The position numbers and the translations under genes were made by a program. From Pseudomonas sp. CFBP13508 (GTDB taxonomy: Bacteria > Pseudomonadota > Gammaproteobacteria > Pseudomonadales > Pseudomonadaceae), in NCBI RefSeq assembly GCF_005233515.1, contig NZ_QFZZ01000016.1:1-57445 (forward strand): 57,445 bases of DNA, read 5' to 3'. This document shows, in pieces, positions 35,157 to 43,417 of this stretch; the stretch's first letter is position 1; each line of letters begins with the position of its first letter. The notes beneath the pieces are model-generated. The model saw only the letters and a list, made by a program, of their open reading frames with translations, was not told where the DNA came from and made no database searches.

Positions 35157-36611
35157 ATGGCGTTGCCGACCTTACGGATCATTGGTTTCATCATCGGCAT
35201 CTTCCTGATCACCCTGGCTGTGGCCATGGTCGTGCCGATGGCCACGCTGGTGATTTTCGAGCGCACCAGCGACCTGCCGTCGTTCCTCTGGGCGAGCATG
35301 ATCACCTTTGTCGCCGGCCTCGCTCTGGTGATACCCGGCAGACCCGAACACATCCACCTGCGCCCGCGCGACATGTATCTGCTGACGGTCAGCAGCTGGC
35401 TGGTGGTGTGCATCTTCGCCGCGCTGCCGTTTCTGCTGACCCAGCACATCAGCTACACCGACTCGTTCTTCGAAAGCATGTCCGGCATCACCGCCACCGG
35501 CTCCACCGTGCTCAACGGCCTGGACAACATGTCGCCGGGGATTCTGATGTGGCGGTCGCTGCTGCACTGGATCGGCGGCATCGGCTTTATCGGCATGGCG
35601 GTGGCGATTCTGCCGCTGCTGCGCATCGGTGGCATGCGCCTGTTCCAGACCGAATCCTCGGACCGCTCGGAAAAAGTCATGCCGCGCTCGCACATGGTGG
35701 CGCGGCTGATTGTGGCGGCCTACGTCGGCATCACCATTCTCGGCAGCCTGGCATTCTGGTGGGCGGGGATGAGCCCGTTCGATGCGATCAACCACGCGAT
35801 GTCGGCGATTTCCACCGGTGGTTTCTCGACCTCCGACCAGTCGCTGGCCAAATGGACGCAACCGGCGGTGCACTGGGTGGCCATCGTCATCATGATCCTC
35901 GGCAGTCTGCCGTTCACCCTGTACGTGGCGACGCTGCGCGGCAACCGCCGGGCGTTGATCAAGGATCAACAGGTGCAGGGTTTGCTGGCGATGTTGCTGG
36001 TGACCTGGCTGGTGCTCGGCACCTGGTATTGGTGGACCACCAAGCTGCATTGGCTGGAAGCGCTGCGGCATGTGGCGCTGAACGTGACCTCGGTAGTCAC
36101 TACCACCGGTTTCGCCCTCGGCGACTACAGCCTGTGGGGCAACTTCTCGCTGATGCTGTTTTTCTATCTGGGCTTTGTCGGCGGTTGCTCAGGTTCGACC
36201 GCAGGCGGGATCAAGATTTTCCGTTTCCAGGTCGCCTACATCCTGCTCAAGGCCAACCTCAATCAGCTGATCCACCCGCGCGCGGTGATCAAGCAGAAGT
36301 ACAACGGTCACCGCCTCGACGAAGAAATTGTCCGTTCGATCCTGACCTTCTCGTTTTTCTTCGCCATCACCATCTGCGTGATCGCCCTGCTGCTGTCGCT
36401 GCTCGGAGTCGACTGGATGACCGCACTGACCGGCGCCGCCAGCACCGTGTCCGGCGTCGGCCCGGGTCTGGGCGAAACCATCGGCCCGGCCGGCAACTTC
36501 GCGACCCTGCCGGATGCGGCGAAATGGATTCTGTCGTTCGGCATGCTGCTCGGCCGACTGGAGATCATTACGGTGTTTGTGCTGTGTATTCCGGCGTTCT
36601 GGCGTCATTGA
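35157..36611 (+). CDS. TrkH-type potassium uptake channel subunit
   Basis: 484 residues. An inner-membrane K+ transporter with four pore loops, all visible: SGITATGSTVLNG, ISTGGFSTSDQ, VVTTTGFALGD and ASTVSGVGPGLG. TrkH works with the soluble NAD-binding TrkA, which is not in this window. Its 3' end overlaps the convergent AraC-type gene by 44 bp. Confidence 0.93.
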   Translation: MALPTLRIIGFIIGIFLITLAVAMVVPMATLVIFERTSDLPSFLWASMITFVAGLALVIPGRPEHIHLRPRDMYLLTVSSWLVVCIFAALPFLLTQHISYTDSFFESMSGITATGSTVLNGLDNMSPGILMWRSLLHWIGGIGFIGMAVAILPLLRIGGMRLFQTESSDRSEKVMPRSHMVARLIVAAYVGITILGSLAFWWAGMSPFDAINHAMSAISTGGFSTSDQSLAKWTQPAVHWVAIVIMILGSLPFTLYVATLRGNRRALIKDQQVQGLLAMLLVTWLVLGTWYWWTTKLHWLEALRHVALNVTSVVTTTGFALGDYSLWGNFSLMLFFYLGFVGGCSGSTAGGIKIFRFQVAYILLKANLNQLIHPRAVIKQKYNGHRLDEEIVRSILTFSFFFAITICVIALLLSLLGVDWMTALTGAASTVSGVGPGLGETIGPAGNFATLPDAAKWILSFGMLLGRLEIITVFVLCIPAFWRH

Positions 36612-37629
36612 CCGCGTCCGGCACCTGCGTCAGGCGCAAGCGGTATTCGCCGGGTGTGGTGTCGAACCAGCGGCGAAACGCGCGGAAGAAGTTGCTCGGG
36701 TCGGCAAAGCCCAACAGGTAAGCGATTTCCAGCAAGGTCATGCTCGGTTGCGCCAGATATTGCTCGGCCAGCTCGCGCCGGGTGTCGTCGAGCAACTGCT
36801 GAAAACTGGTGCCCTCCTCCTGCAAGCGCCGCTGCAACGTACGCTGCGACAGGTGCAGCGTCTGCGCCACGGTGTCACGCTTGGGCTCGCCCTGGGGCAG
36901 CAAACGACACAGCACCTGACGTGCCCGGTGCGTCACGCGACTTTCGGAAAACCGCGCCAGATATTCCCCGGCAAAGCGATCATGCAACAGCGCCATGGCT
37001 TCATTGGCGGTCGGCAGCGGCGCCTCCATATCGGCACGTTCGAAGATCAACGCATCGTAAGGCGCGTTGAACACCAGCGGTGCGTGAAAGGCTTCTTTAT
37101 AGGGTTGCAGGTTTGTCGGCTGATCGCCCTGAACCAGCACTTTGACCGGGTGCAGCGGACGCCCGGTCAGCCAGCCGCACAGCGCCAGTGCACATGCCAG
37201 TGACGCTTCGGCACTCTGCCGGGTCGGCGGCAGATGATCGCCGTGCACGGTGAGAATCAGCGCGTAGCCTTCGTCGAGCAGGCGAAAGCTCAGGTCAGCG
37301 CTTTCGGCAATGATTCGTTGATAGCGCACCAGACGCTGGAAGCCTTCAGCCAGCGTGTTGCTCGACATCAGCGCATAGCCGGCGACGTGAAACGATGCCG
37401 GGCGCACCACTTTGCCCATGTTCAGGCCGATCGCCGGGTTGCCGGAAACCTCCACCGCGCGCTGCCAGAGCCGGGTCATGGAATCCTGCGGGAAACGCGC
37501 ATCCGGATCTTCGAGGGCACTGAAGTCCAGCCCCAGTTGCTTGAACAGAACCCGGCAATCCAGGCCGTCCATCTCCAGTGCTTTGACAATCCCCATCGCC
37601 CAGCTTGCAGAAGTCGTTCGTTCGCTCAT
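36568..37629 (-). CDS. AraC-family transcriptional regulator
   Basis: 353 residues from ATG 37629. The N-terminal 'arabinose-binding-like' effector domain (LFKQLGLDFSALEDPDARFP onward, about 20-210) is of the OruR/ArgR-type AraC proteins. The C-terminal DNA-binding domain has two helix-turn-helix motifs (VAQTLHLSQRTLQRRLQEEG and IAYLLGFADPSNFFRAFRRW). Target genes are not clear from the context. The longer frame to 37707 lacks a good start. Confidence 0.88.
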   Translation of the reverse strand: MSERTTSASWAMGIVKALEMDGLDCRVLFKQLGLDFSALEDPDARFPQDSMTRLWQRAVEVSGNPAIGLNMGKVVRPASFHVAGYALMSSNTLAEGFQRLVRYQRIIAESADLSFRLLDEGYALILTVHGDHLPPTRQSAEASLACALALCGWLTGRPLHPVKVLVQGDQPTNLQPYKEAFHAPLVFNAPYDALIFERADMEAPLPTANEAMALLHDRFAGEYLARFSESRVTHRARQVLCRLLPQGEPKRDTVAQTLHLSQRTLQRRLQEEGTSFQQLLDDTRRELAEQYLAQPSMTLLEIAYLLGFADPSNFFRAFRRWFDTTPGEYRLRLTQVPDAVNDARTPEYTAQTP

Positions 37630-37794
37630 GGTTGTTATTCTTTTACATGACGGGCTGCAGATAACCGCCCTATTTGCGAAGGATACTAAAGTGGCGCCGA
37701 TTGTCACTGGCCCACGCCAATGATCACTCTAGACTCAAATAAGCTGCCCGACGCACAACTTGTCGCCAGAACAATCACCACAGAGAGCGCGGTC

Positions 37795-38106
37795 GTGGAA
37801 AACATCAAGCAGTTCAACAGCTTCGCCGAGTTCTACCCGTATTACCTCGCCGAGCACAGCAACAGCACCTGTCGTCGTCTGCATTTCATCGGCACGTCTC
37901 TGGTCATCTTCATTCTCGCGCTCAGCATCGCCAAAAGCGCCTGGCTGCTGTTGCTGGCCCTGCCTCTGGCGGGTTACAGCTTTGCCTGGATCGGCCACTT
38001 CTTTTTCGAAAAAAACCGCCCGGCGACGTTTCAGCATCCGCTGTACAGCCTGCTCGGCGATTTCGTCATGTACCGCGACATGATTCTCGGTCGCGTGGCG
38101 TTCTGA
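37795..38106 (+). CDS. Mpo1-like (DUF962) membrane protein
   Basis: 103 residues from GTG 37795. Conserved HFIGTSLVI, WIGHFFFEKNRPATF and GDFVMYRDM with several histidines match the Mpo1/YGL010w family. Yeast Mpo1 is an Fe2+-dependent dioxygenase acting on 2-hydroxy fatty acids. Two hydrophobic helices are present. The start choice is uncertain; an upstream ATG at 37720 is in frame. It is 14 bp before the HD-domain gene. Confidence 0.8.
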   Translation: MENIKQFNSFAEFYPYYLAEHSNSTCRRLHFIGTSLVIFILALSIAKSAWLLLLALPLAGYSFAWIGHFFFEKNRPATFQHPLYSLLGDFVMYRDMILGRVAF

Positions 38107-38120
38107 ATGAGGGTCTGCCC

Positions 38121-38711
38121 ATGAATGCCCATGCTCGCTTCACCCATATGAAGGACGGCACCGAGGAAGACTGGGCGATCATCGCCGCTGATTTCAGTGC
38201 CTATGCCAGACAGCTGCCGTCGCGGATCCTCGCGCATCTGAAGCTGCTTGAGGGCGACTTCGGCGGTTTCCCCGTGGATCGCCTGACCCACTCGTTGCAA
38301 ACCGCGACCCGCGCCTTTCGCGACGGGCGTGACGAGGAATACGTGGTCTGCGCGCTGTTGCACGACATTGGCGACACCCTCGGTTCGTACAACCATCCGG
38401 ACATCGCCGCAGCGATTCTCAAGCCGTTCGTGAGTGCGGAAAATCTGTGGATGGTGGAGAAGCACGGCATCTTTCAGGGCTATTACTTCTTTCATCACCT
38501 GGGCATGGACCGGCATTTACGCGAGCAATTCAAGGATCATCCGCAGTTCCACGCCACTGCCGAGTTCTGCGCCAAATACGACGCGGCGGCGTTTGATCCG
38601 GCGTATGACACGCTGCCGCTGAGTTTCTTCGAGCCGATGATGGAAAGGCTGTTTGCGCAGCCGAAAAACTCGATTTACAAAGCCGCGATGCAAGAACACA
38701 GCCCGGCCTGA
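38121..38711 (+). CDS. HD-domain protein, possibly an oxygenase-type member
   Basis: 196 residues. HD fold with His57, His81-Asp82 (LLHDIGDTL), His92 (SYNHPDIAA), His115 (EKHGIFQGYYFFHH). Besides phosphohydrolases, the HD superfamily includes mixed-valence di-iron oxygenases such as PhnZ and TmpB, acting on organophosphonates. The phrase with KHGIFQGYYF resembles that branch, but no phosphonate genes are nearby. Apparently in an operon with the Mpo1-like gene. Confidence 0.8.
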   Translation: MNAHARFTHMKDGTEEDWAIIAADFSAYARQLPSRILAHLKLLEGDFGGFPVDRLTHSLQTATRAFRDGRDEEYVVCALLHDIGDTLGSYNHPDIAAAILKPFVSAENLWMVEKHGIFQGYYFFHHLGMDRHLREQFKDHPQFHATAEFCAKYDAAAFDPAYDTLPLSFFEPMMERLFAQPKNSIYKAAMQEHSPA

Positions 38712-38718
38712 GAACACA

Positions 38719-38809
38719 TGTGGGAGCGAGCCTGCTCGCGAAAGCGCTGTATCAGGCACAGAAGTTTCGTCTGACGCTACGCCTTCGCGAGCAGGCTCGC
38801 TCCCACAGG
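38719..38809. repeat. REP inverted pair
   Basis: TGTGGGAGCGAGCCTGCTCG and its complement, between the HD-domain gene and the convergent phosphoesterase gene. Confidence 0.9.
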
Positions 38810-38821
38810 GTGCTTTTTCGC

Positions 38822-39637
38822 TCAGGCGATCTCGGCAATTTTGGCAGCTTTCAATTCCGCCTCCCGCGCCTGCGCATCCGCCAATCGATACAGCTCGATC
38901 GTGCCGTCCCAATGCTCGATCAGCGCCGTGCACGACTCGACCCAGTCGCCGCAGTTGAGGTAGTCCACCTCCCCCACCTTGCGAATCTCGGCATGGTGGA
39001 TATGTCCGCAAACCACGCCATGCAGTTCGCGCTTCACGCATTCGTGGGCGATGGCTTCTTCAAAGTCGCTGATGAAACTCACCGCTGTCTTGACCTTGTG
39101 TTTCAGGTAGGCCGACAGCGACCAGTAACCGTAGCCATAACGGGCGCGCCAGTGATTGAGCCAGCGGTTGAGCGTCAGGGTGAATTCGTAGGCGGAGTCG
39201 CCAAGAAACGCCAGCCAGCGGTGATAACGGGTGATCACGTCGAACTGGTCGCCGTGAATCACCAGCAAATGCCGGCCATCGGCAGTGACATGCACAGCTT
39301 CGTCGACCAACTGGATATTGCCCAGAATCAGTTTCGAATAGCGCCGCAGGAATTCGTCATGGTTGCCGGTGACGTAGATTACTTCGGTGCCGCGCTTGCT
39401 CATGGTCAGCAGTCGGCGGATGACGTTGGTGTGCGCCTGCGGCCAGTACATGCCGCTGCGCAGTTTCCAGCCGTCGATAATGTCACCGACCAGATAGACC
39501 TTGTCGGCGTGGTAGCCCTTGAGAAATTGCGACAAGTGCTCGGCCTGACAATCCCGGGTGCCCAGATGCACATCGGAGATCCACAGGGTTCGCACCCGTT
39601 GTTTGCGACTGGGTCGGGCGAGCTCGGCGCTGGTCAT
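38822..39637 (-). CDS. Metallophosphoesterase of the UDP-2,3-diacylglucosamine diphosphatase (LpxH-like) family
   Basis: 271 residues from ATG 39637. Calcineurin-like metal motifs in order: SDVHLG, VGDIIDGW, GNHDEFL, HGDQFD and GHIHHAE. This subgroup is annotated as LpxH-like, acting in lipid A synthesis, but pseudomonads usually also carry a canonical LpxH, so the substrate is uncertain. The frame is open to 40375, but those extra residues run antisense through the transporter gene. Confidence 0.85.
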   Translation of the reverse strand: MTSAELARPSRKQRVRTLWISDVHLGTRDCQAEHLSQFLKGYHADKVYLVGDIIDGWKLRSGMYWPQAHTNVIRRLLTMSKRGTEVIYVTGNHDEFLRRYSKLILGNIQLVDEAVHVTADGRHLLVIHGDQFDVITRYHRWLAFLGDSAYEFTLTLNRWLNHWRARYGYGYWSLSAYLKHKVKTAVSFISDFEEAIAHECVKRELHGVVCGHIHHAEIRKVGEVDYLNCGDWVESCTALIEHWDGTIELYRLADAQAREAELKAAKIAEIA

Positions 39638-39799
39638 GGGCAACCCTCTGCGATGTTTTCGCCAGCTTGCGCGCGCGCCGTTAATCGCCCGTGACAGGCG
39701 CGAGTCAGTCGTGTGACAGCGCACATCGTTGAAAAATTGAGGAATCGGATGACAGACGCGACGGCGACAGCGCTTTAGACTGGCGCTCTTTTGATGAGT

Positions 39800-39823
39800 G
39801 TTCCCACGCTCCTGCGTGGGAAC
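39800..39823. repeat. GTTCCCACGC...GCGTGGGAAC palindrome
   Basis: A perfect 10-base-arm hairpin about 30 bp before the EamA transporter start. Similar palindromes occur at 51944-52053. A dispersed element, no T-tract. Confidence 0.75.
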
Positions 39824-39854
39824 GATCAAAACTGTGTCTGGATTAAGGATTGCA

Positions 39855-40748
39855 ATGACTCCGCGTACCGCCCTCGGCGCCCTGCACATCGGCGCTTTGA
39901 TGTTCGGCCTGACCGGTGTGTTCGGCAAACTCGCTGCCGCATCGCCGGCGGTCATCGTGTTCGGCCGCGCTGCTTTCGCCGTGCTTGCCCTGGCCTTCTT
40001 CGCTCGATTCGCCAGCCAGAGCGGCTGGCAAAAGCTGCAAGCAGTGGACTGGCGACGCCTGGCGCTGAGTGGTGTGTTGCTGGCCGGGCACTGGGTGAGT
40101 TTTTTTGTTTCGGTGAAGATCGCCGGGGTAGCCATTGCCACCTTGGGCTTTGCCAGTTTCCCGGCGTTCACGGTGATTCTCGAAGGGCTGATCTTCCGCG
40201 AACGCATCCGCGCCAATGAAATTCTCCTGGTGGTATTGGTCAGCGTCGGTCTGGTGCTGGTAACCCCGGCGTTCGATCTGGCCAGCGGCGCCACCGTCGG
40301 CCTGCTCTGGGCGGTACTGTCCGGCCTGCTGTTTTCTCTTCTGTCGCTGACCAACCGCGCCAGCTCCGGACGCATCCCGGCGGTGCAGGCAGCGTTGTGC
40401 CAGAACGTCGTCGTGGCCTTGTGTCTGTTGCCGGTCGCGGCGCCGCAGTTGAGTCAGGTTCGAGCGCTGGACTGGTTGTGGATCGCCCTGCTCGGGGTGT
40501 TCTGCACGGGCGTGGCACACAGCCTGTTCGTCGCCAGTCTGGCGGTGATCAAAGCGCGCACGGCGGCGGTGGTGTTCGCCATGGAGCCGGTCTACGGCAT
40601 CACCATCGCCTGGCTGCTGTTCGTTGAAACCCCGACCCTGCGCATGCTCATCGGCGGCGCGCTGATCATCGTCGCGATCGTGGTGTCGGCGCGGATGTCA
40701 GGCTCGGCCGACAAGAAAACCGTCGCCGCCGAGGCCGCCTCTCACTGA
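39855..40748 (+). CDS. EamA/DMT-family transporter
   Basis: 297 residues from ATG 39855 (AAGGA ribosome-binding site). Ten membrane helices in two homologous halves, with GLTGVFGKLAAASPAVIVFG in the first and FAMEPVYGITIAWLLFVE in the second, which is typical of EamA exporters. The substrate is unknown. Its end overlaps the opposite-strand SelT/SelW-like gene by 7 bp. Confidence 0.9.
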   Translation: MTPRTALGALHIGALMFGLTGVFGKLAAASPAVIVFGRAAFAVLALAFFARFASQSGWQKLQAVDWRRLALSGVLLAGHWVSFFVSVKIAGVAIATLGFASFPAFTVILEGLIFRERIRANEILLVVLVSVGLVLVTPAFDLASGATVGLLWAVLSGLLFSLLSLTNRASSGRIPAVQAALCQNVVVALCLLPVAAPQLSQVRALDWLWIALLGVFCTGVAHSLFVASLAVIKARTAAVVFAMEPVYGITIAWLLFVETPTLRMLIGGALIIVAIVVSARMSGSADKKTVAAEAASH

Positions 40749-41029
40749 GTGCGGTCGTTGTGACCGAGGTCGCGGTCGGGATCGATCTGATCGCGCACCC
40801 GCTGTTTCAACACCTTGGCCTCGGGGAAACCACCGTCGGCCTTGCGCTCCCAGATCTGCACGCCCGCGCAGGTGATGTGAAACACCCCGCCGGTGCCCGG
40901 CACCAATGACACTTTGCCCAGGTCGTCAGCGAAGGTGCTGAGCAGCTCCTGGGCCAGCCACGCCGCGCGCAGCAGCCACTGGCATTGGGTGCAATAAGTG
41001 ATGACAACTTCGGCTTTGGCGACGGTCAT
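40742..41029 (-). CDS. SelT/SelW/SelH (Rdx) family protein
   Basis: 95 residues. A thioredoxin-like fold with an N-terminal CxxC (YCTQCQWLLRAAWLAQEL) and the family segment GTGGVFHITCAGVQIWERK. Bacterial Rdx proteins are presumed redox proteins, function unknown. Convergent with the transporter gene. Confidence 0.92.
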   Translation of the reverse strand: MTVAKAEVVITYCTQCQWLLRAAWLAQELLSTFADDLGKVSLVPGTGGVFHITCAGVQIWERKADGGFPEAKVLKQRVRDQIDPDRDLGHNDRTQ

Positions 41030-41100
41030 GATCGCTGAAACTCCTGAGACAGAGGGCGCCGCTATAATAGCCGGCTTTACCGCTTGCCCCGAGACTCACA

Positions 41101-43290
41101 ATGCGCCGTTTGCTGCTCTGCCTGCTGCTTGGTTTCCTTCCCCTGCTGGTTCACGCCAGTGAAGCGCCACGACCGAAAGTCGGCCTGGTGCTGTCCGGCG
41201 GCGCTGCACGCGGGCTGGCGCACATCGGCGTGCTCAAGGCACTGGAAGAACAAGGCATCAAAATCGATGCGATTGCCGGTACCAGCATGGGCGCGGTGGT
41301 CGGCGGCCTGTATGCCTCGGGTTACAAGATTGACGAGTTGGAAAAACTCGCCCTGAGCATCGACTGGCAAGCGGCTCTGTCCGACGCCCCGCCGCGTGAG
41401 GACGTGCCATTTCGCCGCAAGCAGGACGACCGCGACTTTCTGGTGAAGCAGAAACTCAGTTTTCGCGACGACGGCAGCCTCGGCCTGCCACTGGGAGTGA
41501 TTCAGGGGCAAAACCTCGCACTGCTGCTGGAAAGCCTGTTGGCCCACACCAGCGACACCCGCGACTTCGACAAGCTGCCGATCCCGTTTCGCGCGGTGAC
41601 CACCGACATCGCCAATGGCGAAAAAGTGGTGTTTCGCAAAGGTCACCTGCCGCAGGTGATCCGCGCCAGCATGTCGATCCCGGCGGTGTTCGCCCCGGTC
41701 GAGCTCGACGGGCGCCTGCTGGTGGACGGCGGCATGACCGACAACATCCCGCTCGATGTCGCGCGGGAGATGGGCGTCGACATCGCCATCGTCGTCGATA
41801 TCGGCACACCGCTGCGCAATCGCAAGCAACTGACCACGGTGGTGGATGTGCTCAATCAGTCGATCACCCTGATGACCCGGCGCAACTCCGAAGAACAACT
41901 GGCGACTCTGCACGCCAACGACGTGCTGATTCAGCCTGCGCTGGCCGCGTTCGGCGTGACCGATTTCGGCAAGGCTCAGGAGATGATCGACGCCGGTTAC
42001 CGCGCCACGCGGATCCTCGATGCGCGCCTGGCGCAACTCAAGCCCACTGAAACCCAGGACGCCGAACTCAACGCCGCGCGCCAGCCCGGACAGCGCACGC
42101 CGATCATCACGGCCATTCGTGTCGAGAATGACTCGAAAGTAGACGATGACGTGATTCGCTATTACATCCGCCAGCCGATCGGCGCGCCGCTCGACCTCGG
42201 CCGCCTGCATTCGGACATGGGCACGTTGTACGGTCTCGATTACTTCGATCAAGTGCGTTACCGCGTGGTGCACAAAGGCCAGGATCACACCCTGGTCATC
42301 AGTGCCAGCGGCAAGCGCAGCGGTACCGATTATTTGCGGGTCGGCCTCAACCTGTCGGACGACATGCGCGGCGACAGTGCTTTCAACCTCGGCGCCAGTT
42401 ACCGCGTCAACGGCATCAACCGCCTCGGCGCGGAATGGCTGACCCGGGCGCAGATCGGCGACAAGCAGGAGCTGTACAGCGAGTTCTATCAGCCGCTGGA
42501 CGTCGGCTCTCGCTACTTCGTCGCGCCCTATGGGTCGTTCGAGGCGCAGAACGTTGACTCGGTGCTGGATAACGATCCGATCGCGCAGTATCGCGTCGAG
42601 CGTTACGGCTTCGGCCTCAACCTTGGGCGGCAGATCGGCAACAACGGTGAAGTGCGACTCGGCATTGGGCAGGCCTGGGGCAAGGCTGACGTGCGCATCG
42701 GTGATCAGGATCTGCCGAGCGAAAGTTTCAACGAAGGCTTCTACACCGTGAAGTATTCCTACGACTCTCTGGACAACGTCTACTTTCCACACGAGGGCAA
42801 GGACGTCAGCCTGACCTTTACGCAATTCGAACCGGGACTGAGCTCGGACACGCGCTATCGTCAATGGGAAGTGAATTTCGACAAGGCCATGAGCCACGGG
42901 CCGGATACGCTGATACTCGGCGGGCGCTACGGTCGGACGCTGGACGATGCCAACGTGGTGACTTCGAGCTTCCTGCTCGGCGGCGCGCGGCAGTTGTCGG
43001 GGTTCCGTGAGGATGCGCTGTCCGGGCAGAACGTCAGCCTGATGCGCGCTGTGTATTACCGTCGCCTGACGCCGCGCTCATACCTGCCACTGGACTTCCC
43101 GCTGTACGCCGGCGCCTCGCTGGAGCGCGGTCGGGCGTGGAACAACGACAATGAATTCGACAGCGGCTACATCAATGCCGCGAGTGTGTTTATCGGCTTC
43201 GATACGCCGCTGGGGCCGTTGAATTTCACTTATGGGTTGAATGATGCGGATGAGCAGGCGGTTTATCTGAATCTGGGGCAGACGTTCTGA
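41101..43290 (+). CDS. plpD: Patatin-like phospholipase autotransporter PlpD (type Vd secretion)
   Basis: 729 residues. Signal peptide (LLLCLLLGFLPLLVHA), then a patatin lipase domain: oxyanion hole GGAARG, catalytic Ser62 in GTSMG, catalytic Asp209 in LLVDGGMTDNIP. A POTRA-like segment (about 340-415) leads to a C-terminal 16-strand-type barrel (about 420-729), ending in YLNLGQTF. This is the PlpD layout of P. aeruginosa, a lipase secreted through its own barrel. Confidence 0.93.
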   Translation: MRRLLLCLLLGFLPLLVHASEAPRPKVGLVLSGGAARGLAHIGVLKALEEQGIKIDAIAGTSMGAVVGGLYASGYKIDELEKLALSIDWQAALSDAPPREDVPFRRKQDDRDFLVKQKLSFRDDGSLGLPLGVIQGQNLALLLESLLAHTSDTRDFDKLPIPFRAVTTDIANGEKVVFRKGHLPQVIRASMSIPAVFAPVELDGRLLVDGGMTDNIPLDVAREMGVDIAIVVDIGTPLRNRKQLTTVVDVLNQSITLMTRRNSEEQLATLHANDVLIQPALAAFGVTDFGKAQEMIDAGYRATRILDARLAQLKPTETQDAELNAARQPGQRTPIITAIRVENDSKVDDDVIRYYIRQPIGAPLDLGRLHSDMGTLYGLDYFDQVRYRVVHKGQDHTLVISASGKRSGTDYLRVGLNLSDDMRGDSAFNLGASYRVNGINRLGAEWLTRAQIGDKQELYSEFYQPLDVGSRYFVAPYGSFEAQNVDSVLDNDPIAQYRVERYGFGLNLGRQIGNNGEVRLGIGQAWGKADVRIGDQDLPSESFNEGFYTVKYSYDSLDNVYFPHEGKDVSLTFTQFEPGLSSDTRYRQWEVNFDKAMSHGPDTLILGGRYGRTLDDANVVTSSFLLGGARQLSGFREDALSGQNVSLMRAVYYRRLTPRSYLPLDFPLYAGASLERGRAWNNDNEFDSGYINAASVFIGFDTPLGPLNFTYGLNDADEQAVYLNLGQTF

Positions 43291-43316
43291 CGTGAGACGG
43301 TGTTGGCCGATCTGAC

Positions 43317-43388
43317 GCCTTCGCGAGCAGGCTCGCTCCCACAGGGAGAGCGCATTCCATTGTGGGAGCGAGCCTGCTCGCGAAAGCG
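43317..43388. repeat. REP inverted pair, arms in reverse order
   Basis: Here the arms face outward (CTTCGCGAGCAGGCTCGC first, then GGGAGCGAGCCTGCTCGC), unlike the other copies. Between plpD and the FimV-like gene. Confidence 0.85.
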
Positions 43389-43417
43389 GTCCAGGATGAA
43401 CCCGAATCCGTTGGCGC

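Noticed and set aside
39637..40375. N-terminal extension of the LpxH-like gene to 40375
   Set aside because: The extension runs antisense through the EamA gene and has no domain. The ATG at 39637 gives the usual family length.
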